NCBI RefSeq assembly: GCF_963675165.1
Contig: NC_087380.1
Span: 7,450,517-7,514,516 of the forward strand
DNA: 64,000 nucleotides
Origin: Halichondria panicea
Lineage: Eukaryota; Porifera; Demospongiae; Suberitida; Halichondriidae
Direction: 5' to 3'
Below the pieces are notes generated by a model. The model made no database searches. It saw only the letters and a program-made list of their open reading frames with translations, and was not told the origin of the DNA. This document shows, in pieces, positions 24,666 through 36,900 of this stretch. The position numbers and the translations under genes were made by a program. Each line of letters opens with the position of its first letter. Within the stretch, counting starts at the first letter, position 1.

Positions 24666-25419
24666 TACCGTACCCTCGCGAAAATAAGCCCATCTTGAAT
24701 AAACGCCCATCCCCTCTTTTGCTTCAAAGTTCTTGCACGAGGGTATTTTCACTCGATTATAAGCCCACCCAGAATAAGAAGTTGAGCATGCGCAGTAGCT
24801 GAATGCCACATGTTTACTATTAATTTTAGTGAAGAAAGGAAGTTTTAGGTAGTAGCTAGTAAGACTATACTCCTTGCTGGACCAAGATCAGACATTATAA
24901 CTTTCTCTGTATGGATCTGTTTGCCCCTGAAGATGTATATGCAGGGAACAAGTAGTCCTATATGCTGAGAAAGGAAACACAAAGTCTAAGAAAGTTATCA
25001 CACAGGCTAATTTTGCAGGTTACCTTGCCTTGCTTTTCTGAAACAAAGTACCTGATAGCTGCGCTCTGTAAGAGTATGACCTACCATCCTTCGAGAAGTT
25101 TCTACTACATCTAACATCAACAAGCAACGAATAGAGTCAGACTCAGAGTCCACTTCTTCATGTTCATTCTCTTGTCATGTTTTAATCATACTCATGCATT
25201 AGTTTATAACATTGTTGTTGTCAATAAAATGTTCATACTATGTATTAAAATGAAAATACAATAAGAATTGGCATAGAGCAAAGTGTAAACCTCGATTTGA
25301 GGCCGCGGGTGGGCGTATATTCGAATGAAAACTCGCCGTTCGCGATTAAACGCCCAGTCCCCTAATAAGCCTAGACTTCTTGCAGAAAAGGGTGGGCGTA
25401 TTTTCGCGAGGGTACGGTA
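24666..25419. mobile_element. 754-bp non-autonomous TIR element
   Basis: The left end reads TACCGTACCCTCGCGAAAAT and the right end is its exact reverse complement, ending GCGAGGGTACGGTA. Homology extends inward (ATAAGCCCA versus ATACGCCCA). No transposase frame is present. The outermost TACCG resembles the small MITE family here, which suggests related transposase recognition. Confidence 0.8.
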
Positions 25420-25479
25420 TTATACTGAACATCAAACATGCTAGCCTCCTTCACAAGGCCCTGGGTACAGACATGCTAT

Positions 25480-26764
25480 ATACTGTGTTTTGCAAGTTGC
25501 TTGTCATTGTGCACAGTAAATGGGCGTTGTCTATAGTACTACTGTGGTTACTAGATTTAATCAGGAATGTGCTGACTCATAACTTTCTTTATGTCCTCTA
25601 ATCTCTACCTGCTCACTTCTATAACTAAAACAACTGCCATACTGGCTTCATGCAACAGAGGTATAGCAAGTCAACAGAGTACTGCATGTGCATATACACT
25701 AACAGCTTAGCTAACTAAGTTAGCAAATTAATTTTTTTTTGCTGAATAGACACATTCACTTTACTACAGACTCAGTAGTACTATGCTGTGCACAATGAAA
25801 AGCAACTTGCAAACACAGTACATGGTTTTACAGTGGTACATGCATTGCTAGGCAATTTTTGTAGCTTGCTAACTCATCAAGTGTGTTTGTCTGGCACGTC
25901 TTTAGAATGGTGCTTGTAGTCTTGGAAGTTGTTCACCCAGACATGTTACATACATGGTTTGTGCTTGTGTACACTAAACCAATGTCCCGTGAGGCCCAAG
26001 GTCACTTCCCAGCATACCTTGCATAGTTACACCTCTTATTAGTTTAGCAGTGCAAGCATCTGTTCCGTAAATGGCTTGACGGTAATGAAGTGTAGCATCA
26101 CCAAATACTACTTGCACGTTTGGACCACTGGGTATGACTAGGTGGCGTGTAGCAGGTAGGTGGTCTAACCTGCTGTCGATGTCCTGTTTGGAATTTTCTT
26201 CATTCTTGACACCTAACCTACTCTGAGGACGGAAAATATCCACCAACGATTTAATAGCATTTTACATCACAATTATTGCAAATTATGTGTATGTACATAC
26301 GGGTTTGTATTCCCCAGTGATGGTTGACTATCGTGCTTTTCCATGCAGGTACTCGGTGTTCCTCTGTATTGGAAGGCGCCTCTGTTCGTTGCCAGCCTGG
26401 GTAAAGCCAAAGACAGAACCACAGTGACCTTTCCAATACTGCAGAAGATGTGGAGAAGGTGTGTTGCAATTGAGCTCACTGTATTTACATCAGTAGTCTG
26501 TGGAGGTTGTTGTGTGCTACATGTACATGATTGGTCAAGGCACAGGTGTGTGTATTAAGAATTAGCTAGTGTGATCCAAAGTTAGTGTGATCCAAGTCTG
26601 CAATTTATGAACATGGGGTCGAAACCAGCTCTGTAAGCATGTACACAAAGGTATACAGTATGTACATTGCAGGCCTGAGTGTGCAGTTGTGTGACATAGT
26701 AAGTACTGTGTTTTGCAAGTTGCTTTTCATAGTGCACAGTAAATGGGCGTTGTCTATAGTACTG
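25480..26764. repeat. Repeated 'TGTTTTGCAAGTTGCTT' segments, direct and inverted
   Basis: A segment of about 65 bp (TACTGTGTTTTGCAAGTTGC ... GGGCGTTGTCTATAGTACT) occurs at about 25482-25545 and again at 26702-26763. An inverted partial copy (CACAATGAAAAGCAACTTGC) lies at about 25791-25820. They look like pieces of one repeat family. Confidence 0.6.
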
Positions 26765-26934
26765 TCACGAAAATTTTGGTCCGCCGATAATTTCAGTCCG
26801 GGGACTGAAATTTTCGGTCCCCCGGACCAATTTTAGCTGATAATGTTGGTCCACCCTCGAAAAAAGTAGTCCTGGTTGCTGCGCAACTTGCACAGCTTTT
26901 GATGCAGCTGAAAAGTTTGTTCCAGTTATTCTTA

Positions 26935-27136
26935 TGGAGCTTGAGCTACACACAGGGGAGGAAGAGCTGATAGAAGAGGTATTCCACTATGTAACCACCA
27001 AGGAGTACCCTGACGACTGTAAAGAGGGAAGAAAAAGGGTCATCAGAAGAAAGGTCAAGCAGTTTGTAGTGAACAATGGTGACTTCATGTACAAACACAA
27101 GAGCCTGAAAGGACAGAGTGAGTTGGTGTATCTGTA
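26935..27136 (+). pseudogene. Retroelement integrase-upstream-like fragment
   Basis: The open frame includes EVFHYVTTKEYPDDCKEG and RRKVKQFVVNNGDFMYKHK. This resembles the region just before the zinc-binding HHCC module in Ty3-like or domesticated integrases (the 'KQFVV-x-DGxLxYKHK' pattern). It breaks off without the HHCC motif or a catalytic core. I recognise the pattern only by eye. Confidence 0.45.
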
Positions 27137-27164
27137 ATGTAGTTGAAATTACAATCATTACAGG

Positions 27165-27240
27165 AGTGGCCAGGTGGAAGGGAGTCATACCATCGTCAGT
27201 ACACTCTACAAACCATAACAGGTCTGTTCCCAAGTCCTTC
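27165..27240 (-). pseudogene. Ankyrin-repeat fragment related to the ROCO-like gene
   Basis: On the minus strand the frame reads TDDGMTPFHLA. The nucleotide stretch CCAGGTGGAAGGGAGTCATA continues identically for about 29 bp with the ankyrin repeat of the gene at 29229-33520 (near 32434-32462). It is a decayed copy with no flanking repeats. Confidence 0.6.
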
Positions 27241-27736
27241 AAATGCCATCTCTTCGATCACACAATACAGATAAAGATACTTGTGTTCCACTTTCTAATA
27301 CCTAAACTGTGTCTTAGAGCACTTCAAACTAGATTACCATGTACAGTAAGAGCAGGAGAGGTACGCAAACTTTCTGGACTTCGGACAAACGTTTCATGGT
27401 GCTGCTACTACTTCACTGCATTGAGAGCTGGAAAATATGCTTTGTTCCATGCAGTTATAAACACACTTTAATTCTGTGAAACGTACATGTTATAAAATTA
27501 TTTCATATTGGAGATAGAGGTACATAAACTGACAAATCGGTGTTTTTTCACACAAATCAAGCTGAATAAAAGAAAGCTCGGCACTAACATAGCAGCTGTA
27601 CCCTATCAGTAGTGCTGGGTGTATGTGTGCATGATGCCTGATTGCTTTGAATTTCTCTTTTAGGCCCCCTACGAGAAAAATAAGCAGATATAGGGATCAT
27701 TGTGTACTTTCTTGAGCCTCGCCTCCAACCGGAGGG

Positions 27737-27775
27737 TGTGACGTCACACACTGCATTTACCTAGCATCACGTGGG
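27737..27775. promoter_or_regulatory. CRE palindrome and E-box upstream of FAM32A
   Basis: TGTGACGTCACA at 27737-27748 is a perfect CREB/ATF-type palindrome, and CACGTG lies at 27768-27773, about 210-240 bp before the FAM32A ATG. Function is inferred from motif and position. Confidence 0.5.
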
Positions 27776-27979
27776 GCGTTGCCTATCCCTTTCTTTTGTG
27801 TATCTATGATCGATCGGGGCTAGTCTGCAGCCCACAGTACGCGGCGTTACCCCGAGGTAAATTTGTTTTAAAATTATCGGTACTTTGTCAATCCGGCATT
27901 TACATGAATCGATCATTACCAGTATCTATTAAACTTTCATACATATATAAAGTTCATCTCCAGTGTACAGCACTTTGAT

Positions 27980-28086
27980 ATGTCTGATTCGTACGATGAA
28001 TGTGTGAGAGGGTCCCTGAAGCTCAAAGGAAGTGCTACTCTAGGTCCTAAACTAGGAGGAAAGATCAAAAAGTAAGCCATAAAGCT

Positions 28087-28118
<32 letters not shown>

Positions 28119-28995
28119 CCCACTCCCACCACACACACACCACCCACCACTCACACACACACACCCACCCCCACCACACACACACCACCCACATACCAGA
28201 AAGAAGAAGAAGAACAAGGCAAAGGAGTTCATTGAGAAGCTGGAGGGTCTGGAGGAGAGGTCATCAGGTGATGCGGGGAGGAGTGGAGGGTCGACTGAGG
28301 CCAATGGTGGTGATGAGAGGACCAAGGCAGAGCTAGCATTCGAGAAGGTCCAGGAAAAGAGAGTGAGTGTGTGTGGTTACTGTAGGGATTATCTATACAT
28401 GTGGTTACTGTAGGGATTATCTATACATGTGGTTACTGTAGGGATTATCTATACATGTGGTTACTGTAGGGATTATCTATACATGTGGTTACTGTAGGGA
28501 TTATCTATACATGTGGTTACTGTAGGGATTATCTATACATGTGGTTACTGTAGGGATTATCTATACATGTGGTTACTGTAGGGATTATCTATACATGTGG
28601 TTACTGTAGGGATTATCTATACATGTGGTTACTGTAGGGATTATCTGTACATGTGGTTACTGTAGGGATTATCTATACATGTGGTTATTGCAGAAAGCCG
28701 AACGTATTCTCAAGAAAGCGAGGAAGACACACAAGCAAAGAGTGGAGGTGAGGAACTAGGGGAATACCTTGTGGTTATGTGTAGGGTATGGGGTATGTGG
28801 TATAAGTAAGTATGTGTACAGTATAACTGTTGTTCATTTCAGTGAGCCTGAGTTCCTATCATAGTATTACCAGTCTGTGCTCTTGTTGCTCCAATGGTTG
28901 ATATACTGTTTTGTTTTATTGTACAGGAGTTCAACAGTCACTTGGACACACTCACAGAACATTTCGACATCCCTAAAGTCAGCTGGACCAAGTGA
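27980..28995 (+). CDS. FAM32A: FAM32A-like spliceosome C*-complex factor
   Basis: Exons 27980-28071, 28200-28362, 28694-28747 and 28927-28995 encode 125 residues (human 112). The C-terminal half is highly conserved: ERILKKARKTHKQRVEEF and HLDTLTEHFDIPKVSWTK, which ends exactly at the stop. The N-terminus keeps GSLKLKG followed by a lysine-rich run (KIKKKKKKNKAKEF). FAM32A inserts its C-terminus into the spliceosome active site during exon ligation. The intron before exon 3 carries an array of decoy acceptor-like units, ironic for a splicing factor. Confidence 0.95.
28364..28692. repeat. 30-bp minisatellite of acceptor-like units in FAM32A intron 2
   Basis: About ten units of TGTGGTTACTGTAGGGATTA plus TCTATACA. 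The final unit, ACATGTGGTTATTGCAG, is the true acceptor before exon 3 (28694). Each unit offers TTACTGTAG|G, so the array looks like copies of the 3' splice site. Confidence 0.92.
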
Positions 28996-29228
28996 ACATT
29001 CGTTCAACAGACTCTCATTTCAGTATAAAAACATTTCCTTTTCTCAAATTCTGTTCTTGTATATGGTATGTATTATCTTGTTGTTGGAAAAATTAATGTT
29101 TGTTTCAAACAATCACTCGACAATTGCAAATATAATTATGATACCAAAAATTAATGAAGAATTAATTAAAGATGACAATAATTGTTGGATTTAGTTCAGT
29201 TCTTAGCTAGAGGGATGGGGGTCTGCAC

Positions 29229-32200
29229 TCAGTGTGTGTGTGTACTCACACCCTCAGGCACCTACAGCATATTGGGAAAGAAAGTACATTGATATAGAGC
29301 TAAAAAAAACACTAAACCATCAATAATAATAATTATGTACATCAATAATGCCCCAATTTGTGTGTCTTATATTATAGGCTCTAACCACCAACATGATATG
29401 TATACACACTTACCATGACGTTGATATGGTGACCAGTAAACAGACTGTACTGCCCCAGAGATTCCCTTAACGCACAAACACTACCACCGCCATCTTTACT
29501 GGCCCACTTCTTCAGGAGAGACAAAATACTATCCGTTCTGCTCACATTAGAGCTGGTTGTCATAGCTACTCGGAGTATTCTTGCTAACGAAATCAAACCG
29601 AGTTCACTTGCACTAAAATCGGTTGCAATTTGTTCCAAATCAGCCTCTGAAAGTTGGCACAAATTATCGTCTTTAGTGAGTAGGTCCTTGAGTAGCACAG
29701 CATTGAGTAAAGTATACGCTTCAAATCCAACAATATCGCTAAGAGTCACATGATCTAGTGTTGTATCAGACTCTGGTATATCTGAAGCAATCGTACGATG
29801 TGTGCACTGGACTAAGTCAGCTCCAGGAGTGAGCAGTGTCTGTGCTATATCCTCCATGGTACACACTGTGTGGTTGGGCGTAGGTGATGGATACCGGGCA
29901 GCCATTACAGGAAGGAGCACACACTCCTTGACTTGTGCTCTGGGGCATACTTTATCTTTTATCAATCGCATCTCCTTCAATACCAGTCCCCTTAACTGGT
30001 AGTAATCCATCTCACAAGTGGCGTCTTTCTTGCATCGAGTTAGAACGGTGGCAGTCGTGGAGTTAGGGTCTAGATCGACTAACACTTGAATCCCTCGACT
30101 GTCCATCCATGAAAGCCCACGGCTCCAGACATGAGTCAGCTGTTTACGTGTGGGAAACGGAGAATTTGGGTCAGTATTGAACGGAAACAGTGCGGCTATT
30201 CGGAGGACGATCATTTGGACAAATCGAGGAGTGAAGAAACAAACTGATTCAACGCACTCCATTTTCCAGCCAAAGCAGCGACCCCAGTCCTCACTAGGCA
30301 ACCAGATGTCCGTGGGGATGTCCCCGGTAATTAGATGTGGAAAGAACAAGTGGTCTTCCAAAGGGTTCGGGGGGTCAAATCCGACAATCGAGTAGAGAAC
30401 ACGTCTGTCCACAACTCGGAGACAAAATTTCATCCTCAGAAAATATTGAATGACCAGTGTGAGATTGAAGCCCATAGCTCCTAGTGTCTTCTCTAATTGT
30501 GATACCGGTAAGAGTCCAACTTTGTTTGTGAGCTCGACAAGTTTTTGGAATCCATGAATCATTGACAAAACGGCCTCTTGGTTCAAAATTATCCAACCAG
30601 CTTCAGGAGATTGGCCATCGGGTAGGAAGAGAAGATAGCCTCGAGAGTGGAGCATTTGACATGTTCTGTAGAGCGTTTCGTTCTGCTTGATGCAAGGTAT
30701 GTCGCTGTGTGTGATGTACTCAAACAGATCTCTGTACTCGATGATTATGGGGCTCTGAAACTTGTGCTGCATGAACGAACGAAGGAGACTGCATTCAAAA
30801 CTTGGCTTGAAATTTGCTCGCACTTCATCGCACGTTTGAGAGAGAAGTTGACGCAATTTATGCATATTTGTGGAGGCAACTCGGCGGCAATCGATAGTCA
30901 ACCATCCCTTGTACTGTAAGACTTCACTGAGACTTTGAGTGGCTTTCTCGAGCAAAGCTGGCTTCTGTTTCGATCCGTCCTTGGTGAGATCGTTTTCACG
31001 GTTGCCTAGCACAATGCCAACACATTTTGGGGCTTCTTTCGGTAGTGACATCTCTACAAGCTGCGACCAATATCTGATAGAGTGTTCAATCTCTGTAGGG
31101 GTTGTGCGTAGATCCACCATGGTGATAAAAATGGGAAGTGAATCGCGACAGGCCAATTTTAGCACAGCAGAATGACCGGCAAAGTAACCAGGGTAACCAG
31201 ACATATCGTACAAGACAACCTTCCCAAAATGCCGGCTCTCAAATGTCGTAACATTGATTCCAATCGAATCCCCGTTTCCAGATCCAATGCGATGAAATCT
31301 CCCCGATAACCATTCAGTGACAAAGCCTTCTCCTTGTAGGGCTTTGACGAGTGTTGTCTTGCCAACACCTGAATCTCCAAGTATGAAAACTTTGACAGCA
31401 GGAGAGAATTGGTTCCAATGTTTCAGGTATGGGAATCGAGATGTTATGGAACTTTTCGAGGGGTCAACTCCTAATTGAAGGAACTCGCCGAGAATTTCAG
31501 AATTAGTGACTTGATCGAGAGGCATTCGACCGACTTGGTTTCTGAGCGTCATGTTTTCTTTTGAGTAGGAAAGAAGTAGTTTCACCATCGCCAACTGCCC
31601 CTTCTGGCAGGCTAGATGCAGAGGGGAATTCCCAAACTTGTTTTTAGCAACAGGGTTGCACTGTTTCTCATCAACAAAGTAGCGAACGACATCCAAATGT
31701 CCACTGGCAGCTGCTCGATGCACAGGGGTAGAGTTGAACTTATCAGTGCATGATGGGTTCAAATTTTTCTCCTCGACAAAATAGCGGACGATGTCCAAGT
31801 GTCCAGAGCCTGAGGCCATGTGCAGTGGGGTGGCTTTGAGGCCTTTGTCTATGCAGGAGGGGTCGCAATCTGGTTGATTAGCGAGCAATTTCACCATTTC
31901 TAGACCCCCTGCTAAAGCGGCAATGTGTAGGGGGGTACGTCCAGTCTTGTCTCGGCACATAACGGGTATCAGCTTCTCGTTTAGTATGTAACGGACAATT
32001 TCCAATCTTCCCTTATAGGCAGCCAGATGAAGTGGAGTGTATCCGTGCTCCTCAGTGCTAGAGGCATTGCACTGGCTATTACTGAACAGGTACTTGACTG
32101 TTTCCAAATGCCCAAACTTGGCGGCTAAGTGAAGAGGCGTGGTTCCAGTTTGATCGACACTGTTGATATTGCATTTGAGTTCTTCGACTAGCAGTTGCAC

Positions 32201-33362
32201 AATATCAGTACACCCGTTTCTTGCAGCATAATGAAGAGCCGTACGTCCTTCCGTGTCCATCGCATTCAAATTGAAACTGCTGTTCTCTGCCAGTTGCTTC
32301 ACTAGTTCAGTGTTTCCGCTGAGAGCTGCGCAATGCAATAATGTACGTCCATCCTCTGTTGTCAGTTTACTGAATTCGCTAATGTTGAGCTTGAGAAAAA
32401 ACTGTACGATTTCCATGCGCCCTTCCTGACATGCCAGGTGGAAGGGAGTCATACCATCGTCATCTGTGCTTCGAGGATTACAAATCTGCTCGTTGACTAG
32501 GTACTCCACTACGGCTTTATGGCCCCCAAAACTAGCGTAATGGAGTGGAGTCTTGCCCGAAGATATGCTAGCTGCTCTTTTTCGATTATTGCTATAGGTT
32601 TTCGACTCGATATTGCAGGTTTTCTCGTTGGCTAGGTATTTGACAATTTCCAAGGAGCCACTCTTAGCGGCCAAGTGAAGGGGGGTGCTCCCAACTCGAC
32701 CGTCTTTGGCCGCAGGATCACATTGTTTCTCATCGATGAGGTATTTGACTATTGCCGTGTGACAGTGCTTAGCAGCAATGTGTAGGGGGCTTTCCCCTTT
32801 CTTGTTGCCGATGGAGAGCGGATGTTTGGCTTCATCGCAGAGGTAGGCAACAACGTGAAGATGACCGTGTGCACACGCATGATGCAGAGGTGTGTTGCCA
32901 TCGTGATCGGCAACTGAAATTCGAGATATTTTCGATTGAACGAGAGATTTCAAAGTGTCCAAATGTCCGTTATCAGCAGCCATATGAAGTGGCCCAACCA
33001 CACCCCCTTTTAATGACGAGTCCATTCCATTGGCTAAAATGTAATCCACTATGTCGGTAGATCCACAGGCAGCTGCCACTTGTAACGGGGTCGGAGCCAC
33101 GCCCCCTAACTGATGGAGGTCGTATTTGTAATCAGTGACAAGTTTTTCCACGATATCGAGACGACCGTGCTGACAGGCATAGTGCAGGGGGGTGAGTTGG
33201 TCGGGGCCAAGTCTTAGTGGGGGGTCCACTGTGGGAGGTAGGCTTAGTGGGGGGTCCACAGTGGGGGGTAGGAGATCGAATAACGTATCAAATTGTCCAT
33301 TTTCGAGTGCTTGTAGCAGAGGTGAGTTATCGTCAGTGGTTGGGGTTTGAGTGTTGGGATCG

Positions 33363-33407
<45 letters not shown>

Positions 33408-33520
33408 GATGTAAAGTAAAAGGTATCCCTAATAATTATTTTAATTAGTAATAATTTCAGCGATGAATATTAAACAAACTGTATTTAGCTGCTTACTTAC
33501 TCTGATTGCTCTTGCGACAT
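29229..33520 (-). CDS. Ankyrin-repeat ROCO-like GTPase with C-terminal death-like domain
   Basis: Exons 33520-33501, 33362-29414 and 29261-29229 encode 1333 residues; 98% lies in one 3.95-kb exon. About 16 ankyrin repeats (roughly residues 50-610) recur as TPLHLAAKxGHLxIVKYL variants. A Roc-like GTPase follows, with P-loop FILGDSGVGKTTL (about 670), switch-II-like LYDMSGYPGYFAG and GNRENDL at the base-recognition position. Then comes a COR-like region and a death-like fold near 1240-1310 (DLEQIATDFSASELGLISL, LLKKWASKDGGGSVCAL). The start MSQEQS is split by an intron after 20 nt and restores the frame exactly. The last exon (10 residues) is less certain. Likely a signalling scaffold; ligand and pathway unknown. 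Confidence 0.85.
33363..33406. repeat. (GT)n microsatellite at the ROCO-like exon 2 acceptor
   Basis: On the gene's strand this is (CA)n ending CACAG directly at exon 2 (33362). Confidence 0.9.
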
Positions 33521-33995
33521 TTTTCCAAGAATGGCGTGAGTTGTTTTATCAGTTAATATCACCTGCAAAACAACAGTTTATCTGTATGTCCATAATTATG
33601 CATGGTGGACGTATAATAATTATGTTGTGTGGTGTGTATGTGCTAGTCTCCTGTGCAGTGATTCAATGAAAAATAACTACTAATAGACTAATAATCAATT
33701 AAAAGCGTTGTGTATTCACATACATGATAGATCAACCTACCTAGATGTGTACAGAGCCTACAAGAGTCTCCACTGCACTGGATATTTCTTATTATGGCTG
33801 AAAGTTGAGACAGCTCTTGAGGTGAGCCACTCCCCCTTCCTACGCTGCAGCCATACAAGAAAAGGAGAGTGGCTCACCTTAGCTAGCTAGGGGATCCCCA
33901 AGAATGTGCAGAGTTATCAAGTCTTGTGTAAAGAAAGCTAAAAGACGTTGCTTTGTGTACAGTATAGTACAAGTGCAGTCGAGCCCAGTCCAACC
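33521..33995. promoter_or_regulatory. Divergent 5' region, ROCO-like gene / trefoil gene A
   Basis: 475 bp separate the two ATGs. An inverted pair, TGAGCCACTCCC at about 33822 and GGGAGTGGCTCA-like sequence at about 33866-33878, could form a hairpin. An in-frame ATG at 33948 precedes the chosen trefoil start. Confidence 0.35.
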
Positions 33996-36900
33996 ATGTC
34001 TTATCCGTCTGCGCCGCCGCAGTTTGGAGGGCAGGCTCCCCCAGGGACCTACCCAGCCCCCACTTACCCTCAGCAACCCTCTACTGGACCTCCTCCCCCC
34101 TACCAAGTGTACCCAACAGGACCAGCAGCTGCTCTGCCCTCTAAAGAGCCCTTTGGCAGTCCGGCACCAACACAGCCTCCTTATCAGCATCCCGGGTCTG
34201 CATATGCACCACCACAGCCTGGATATCAACCACAACAGCCTGGCTATTCGTCTGGGTACCAACCACCACCACAACCTGGATACCAACCACCCGGGTACGG
34301 ATACCAACCACCTCAGCCTGGATATCAACCACCACAACCTGGATATCAACCACCACAACCTGGGTATCAACCACCACAACCTGGGTACGGCTACCAACCA
34401 CCCCCGCAGCCCCCAGTGTCTCAACCACAAGGATACGGGGTAAATGCCACTAGTTGGGACAACACACACACACACACACTCATACTAGACACCTCATGCT
34501 TCTTTGCACAATTCAGGCCCAGCAAATCTCTGCTCAGATGACAGGAATGAGCCTACAGCAGCAGCCAAAAGAATCTTGTGGTGTGGTGGTAAGCAACCCA
34601 TCTGGTGTGTACAGTGTATACATAGTTTCTCTCTTCCCTCTCCCTAGAGTGGTTTTGCTGAGGGAAACGTGATCATACTCAAGTCCTGTGCCAGTGGCAA
34701 GACTCTCAGGATCCTTGCAGATGGGACAGTAAACGGTCAAGGCGGTCACGGACAGCTTGCTCAGTTCAAAGTTCATGTGAGACGCCCAGGAGTGGTGTCT
34801 CTACAGAATGTACAGAGTCCCGACTACTGGCTGGCCATATTCCAGGGTAACACCATTGGAACGGTGAGGAAAGAGTAGACGCTTTTATTGCACAAGTACA
34901 CGTAGTATATACATTACCAACATTGACCTAGCGTTTATAAATAAAGCATCTTTGAACGGCTATAACTCTAGTTATTTTCTGGTAGCTTAGAGATAGGCCT
35001 TTCAGATGATGTGTTAAAACCAAAAGTCTATTTTTGGCCTGTTTTTGACAAAACACCACGGGCCATATTTGTTTTGAGCTGAACGGGCTTAAACGTAATA
35101 CATGCGCTAACTTTTCTGTAATTTTCTGTTTTTGTTTTTACAGGGGACTGGAGATCCTTACTGTGACCTCATCGTTAATGACGTCGGTAAGGTTTAGACT
35201 AGCTACCGTTAGTTCTGATTCAGGTCATCATAGCTATTCATTTCTTGCACATGCATGTACGAGCCCTAGTTGAACTATTAATACAAGCACTTGTATATAA
35301 ACATATGATGATTATACCAAGACCACTAAACTTTTGTGTATCAGAATAATTAATTGGTTCGTTTGTCTCCAACAGATGGGAAGTTTGCTTGTCTTGAGTC
35401 TGTGATGACCCCAGGGCAGTATGTTGGTGTACTCCCCTCTGGCCAGGTCAAGCCAGCCACACAAACCAAGACTGGACAACACGGACGATTCATTGTCAAA
35501 GTTCAAAAGGATGCAGCTTCTAGTGGAATGGAGGTGTGGTCAAAACCTTAGACGTAACAATTATTCGTAGAATCTCTCAATGCACTAGCACGATAAGATC
35601 ACAATGACAGTATATACACTTGTGTTGTTTTATGTGTTATACATTGATATTGACAATTTATGGACATGACATGCTGAAATGTCCATGCCAATTCCCTAGG
35701 CAAGGAAACGTTTTTTACCTTGCTACAAGGTTGTTTTTCATCAAGAATTTTTCACTGTGGCAGTAAGCCTTTCTTTTATGTACTAGAGCTGTTCACTGAG
35801 TCTGTACACTAGCATGTTCCACTACACTCCATACCACAGACAATCTTTGCTGATGGCAATGTAGTGATTCTGCGTTCGTGTGCTTCAAACAAGCATCTGG
35901 TGATCAATACAGCTGGTGGTGTGCAAGGTAATGGTGGCAGGGGAGTAACGACACAGTTCAAAGTTCATGTGAGACGCCCTGGGGTGGTAGCTCTACAGAG
36001 TGTACACAAGCCTGTATACTGGCTGGCCATTCATCAGGGGAACACCATCGGAACAGTGAGTGCAGAATGTATAGCCACATATGTAACATTGTAAGGCTGT
36101 AATAACATCAACCCCTCCATAGGCGTTCAGTCTGCATGTAGCAGCTTTATACTGCTTGTCAAATGTTTTTTCTTGCTGTAGGGGAAGGGTGGTTTGTACT
36201 GCGACTTTGAGCTGAAGGAAGTTGGTGAGCTCACAGATAATATATACATAATAGCTATACGTCACTGTACATGTATCTACGTACATGCAATATTCTTACA
36301 GAGCAAGTAAGCCAGCTGTATTTTAGAACACCCTTTTTAAATTTAGCCATTTCCTACACATGATATCCTAAATACTAGCAATAATTATAGTCAGCCTGTT
36401 CCAGTTCTCCACTAATATTTACAGCCATTTCCCAGTTATATAATTTCCTTCATTGTATATGCTCTCCTGCAGAGGGTCAGTATGTGTGCCTGGAGTCTGT
36501 CATGCACCCTGGCGAGCACGTTGGTATCCTCCCCAATGGCAGTGTTAAACCTCCCACCCAAACTGGGAAGGGACCACACGGAAGGTTCACACCCTCAGTG
36601 CACCTTGCCTCTAGGAAGCAGCTAGCCTCGATCCCAGGCCGCACTTCACTGCTGGTGAAGGAGGCTAGGAAGCAGCAGAAGCCGAAGCAACCAGACAATA
36701 GGGCCTTGATTATGGTGTGTTCATTGTTGTCTCTTCTGCTAGTATATAATAATGCATAAACATGCCTGGAGGAATGTGCATGTGTAGTTTTCATTAACCT
36801 TAATCTCAAATACTATGTTGTACAGTAGTGTGCTTTCAGTGGCTAGCTCTCTCCCTGCATTTCCACTTTATTGGGCCGTGTAGTTTTCATCAAATACAAT

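Larger units (their letters stand above)
24595..27979. other. Repeat-rich intergenic stretch with transposon debris
   Basis: No complete gene is visible. The stretch holds a TIR element (24666-25419), repeated TTTGCAAGTTGCTT segments, a hairpin at about 26775-26870, an integrase-region-like fragment (26935-27136), an ankyrin fragment (27165-27240) and the FAM32A promoter. A 90-codon minus-strand frame at 25974-26246 and a plus-strand frame around 26343-26470 have unremarkable composition and no recognised motif. Confidence 0.6.

Noticed and set aside
25974-26246. 90-codon minus-strand open frame between repeats
   Set aside because: No recognisable motif, no supporting splice structure, and it sits in transposon debris; kept only as a remark.
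28364-28692. Regular 30-bp direct repeats resembling a CRISPR array
   Set aside because: There are no unique spacers and it is a eukaryotic intron; the units are contiguous tandem repeats.
34141-34428. Minus-strand frame reading VVVVDIQVVVVDIQ
   Set aside because: Shadow of the PGYQPPQ repeats coded on the plus strand.
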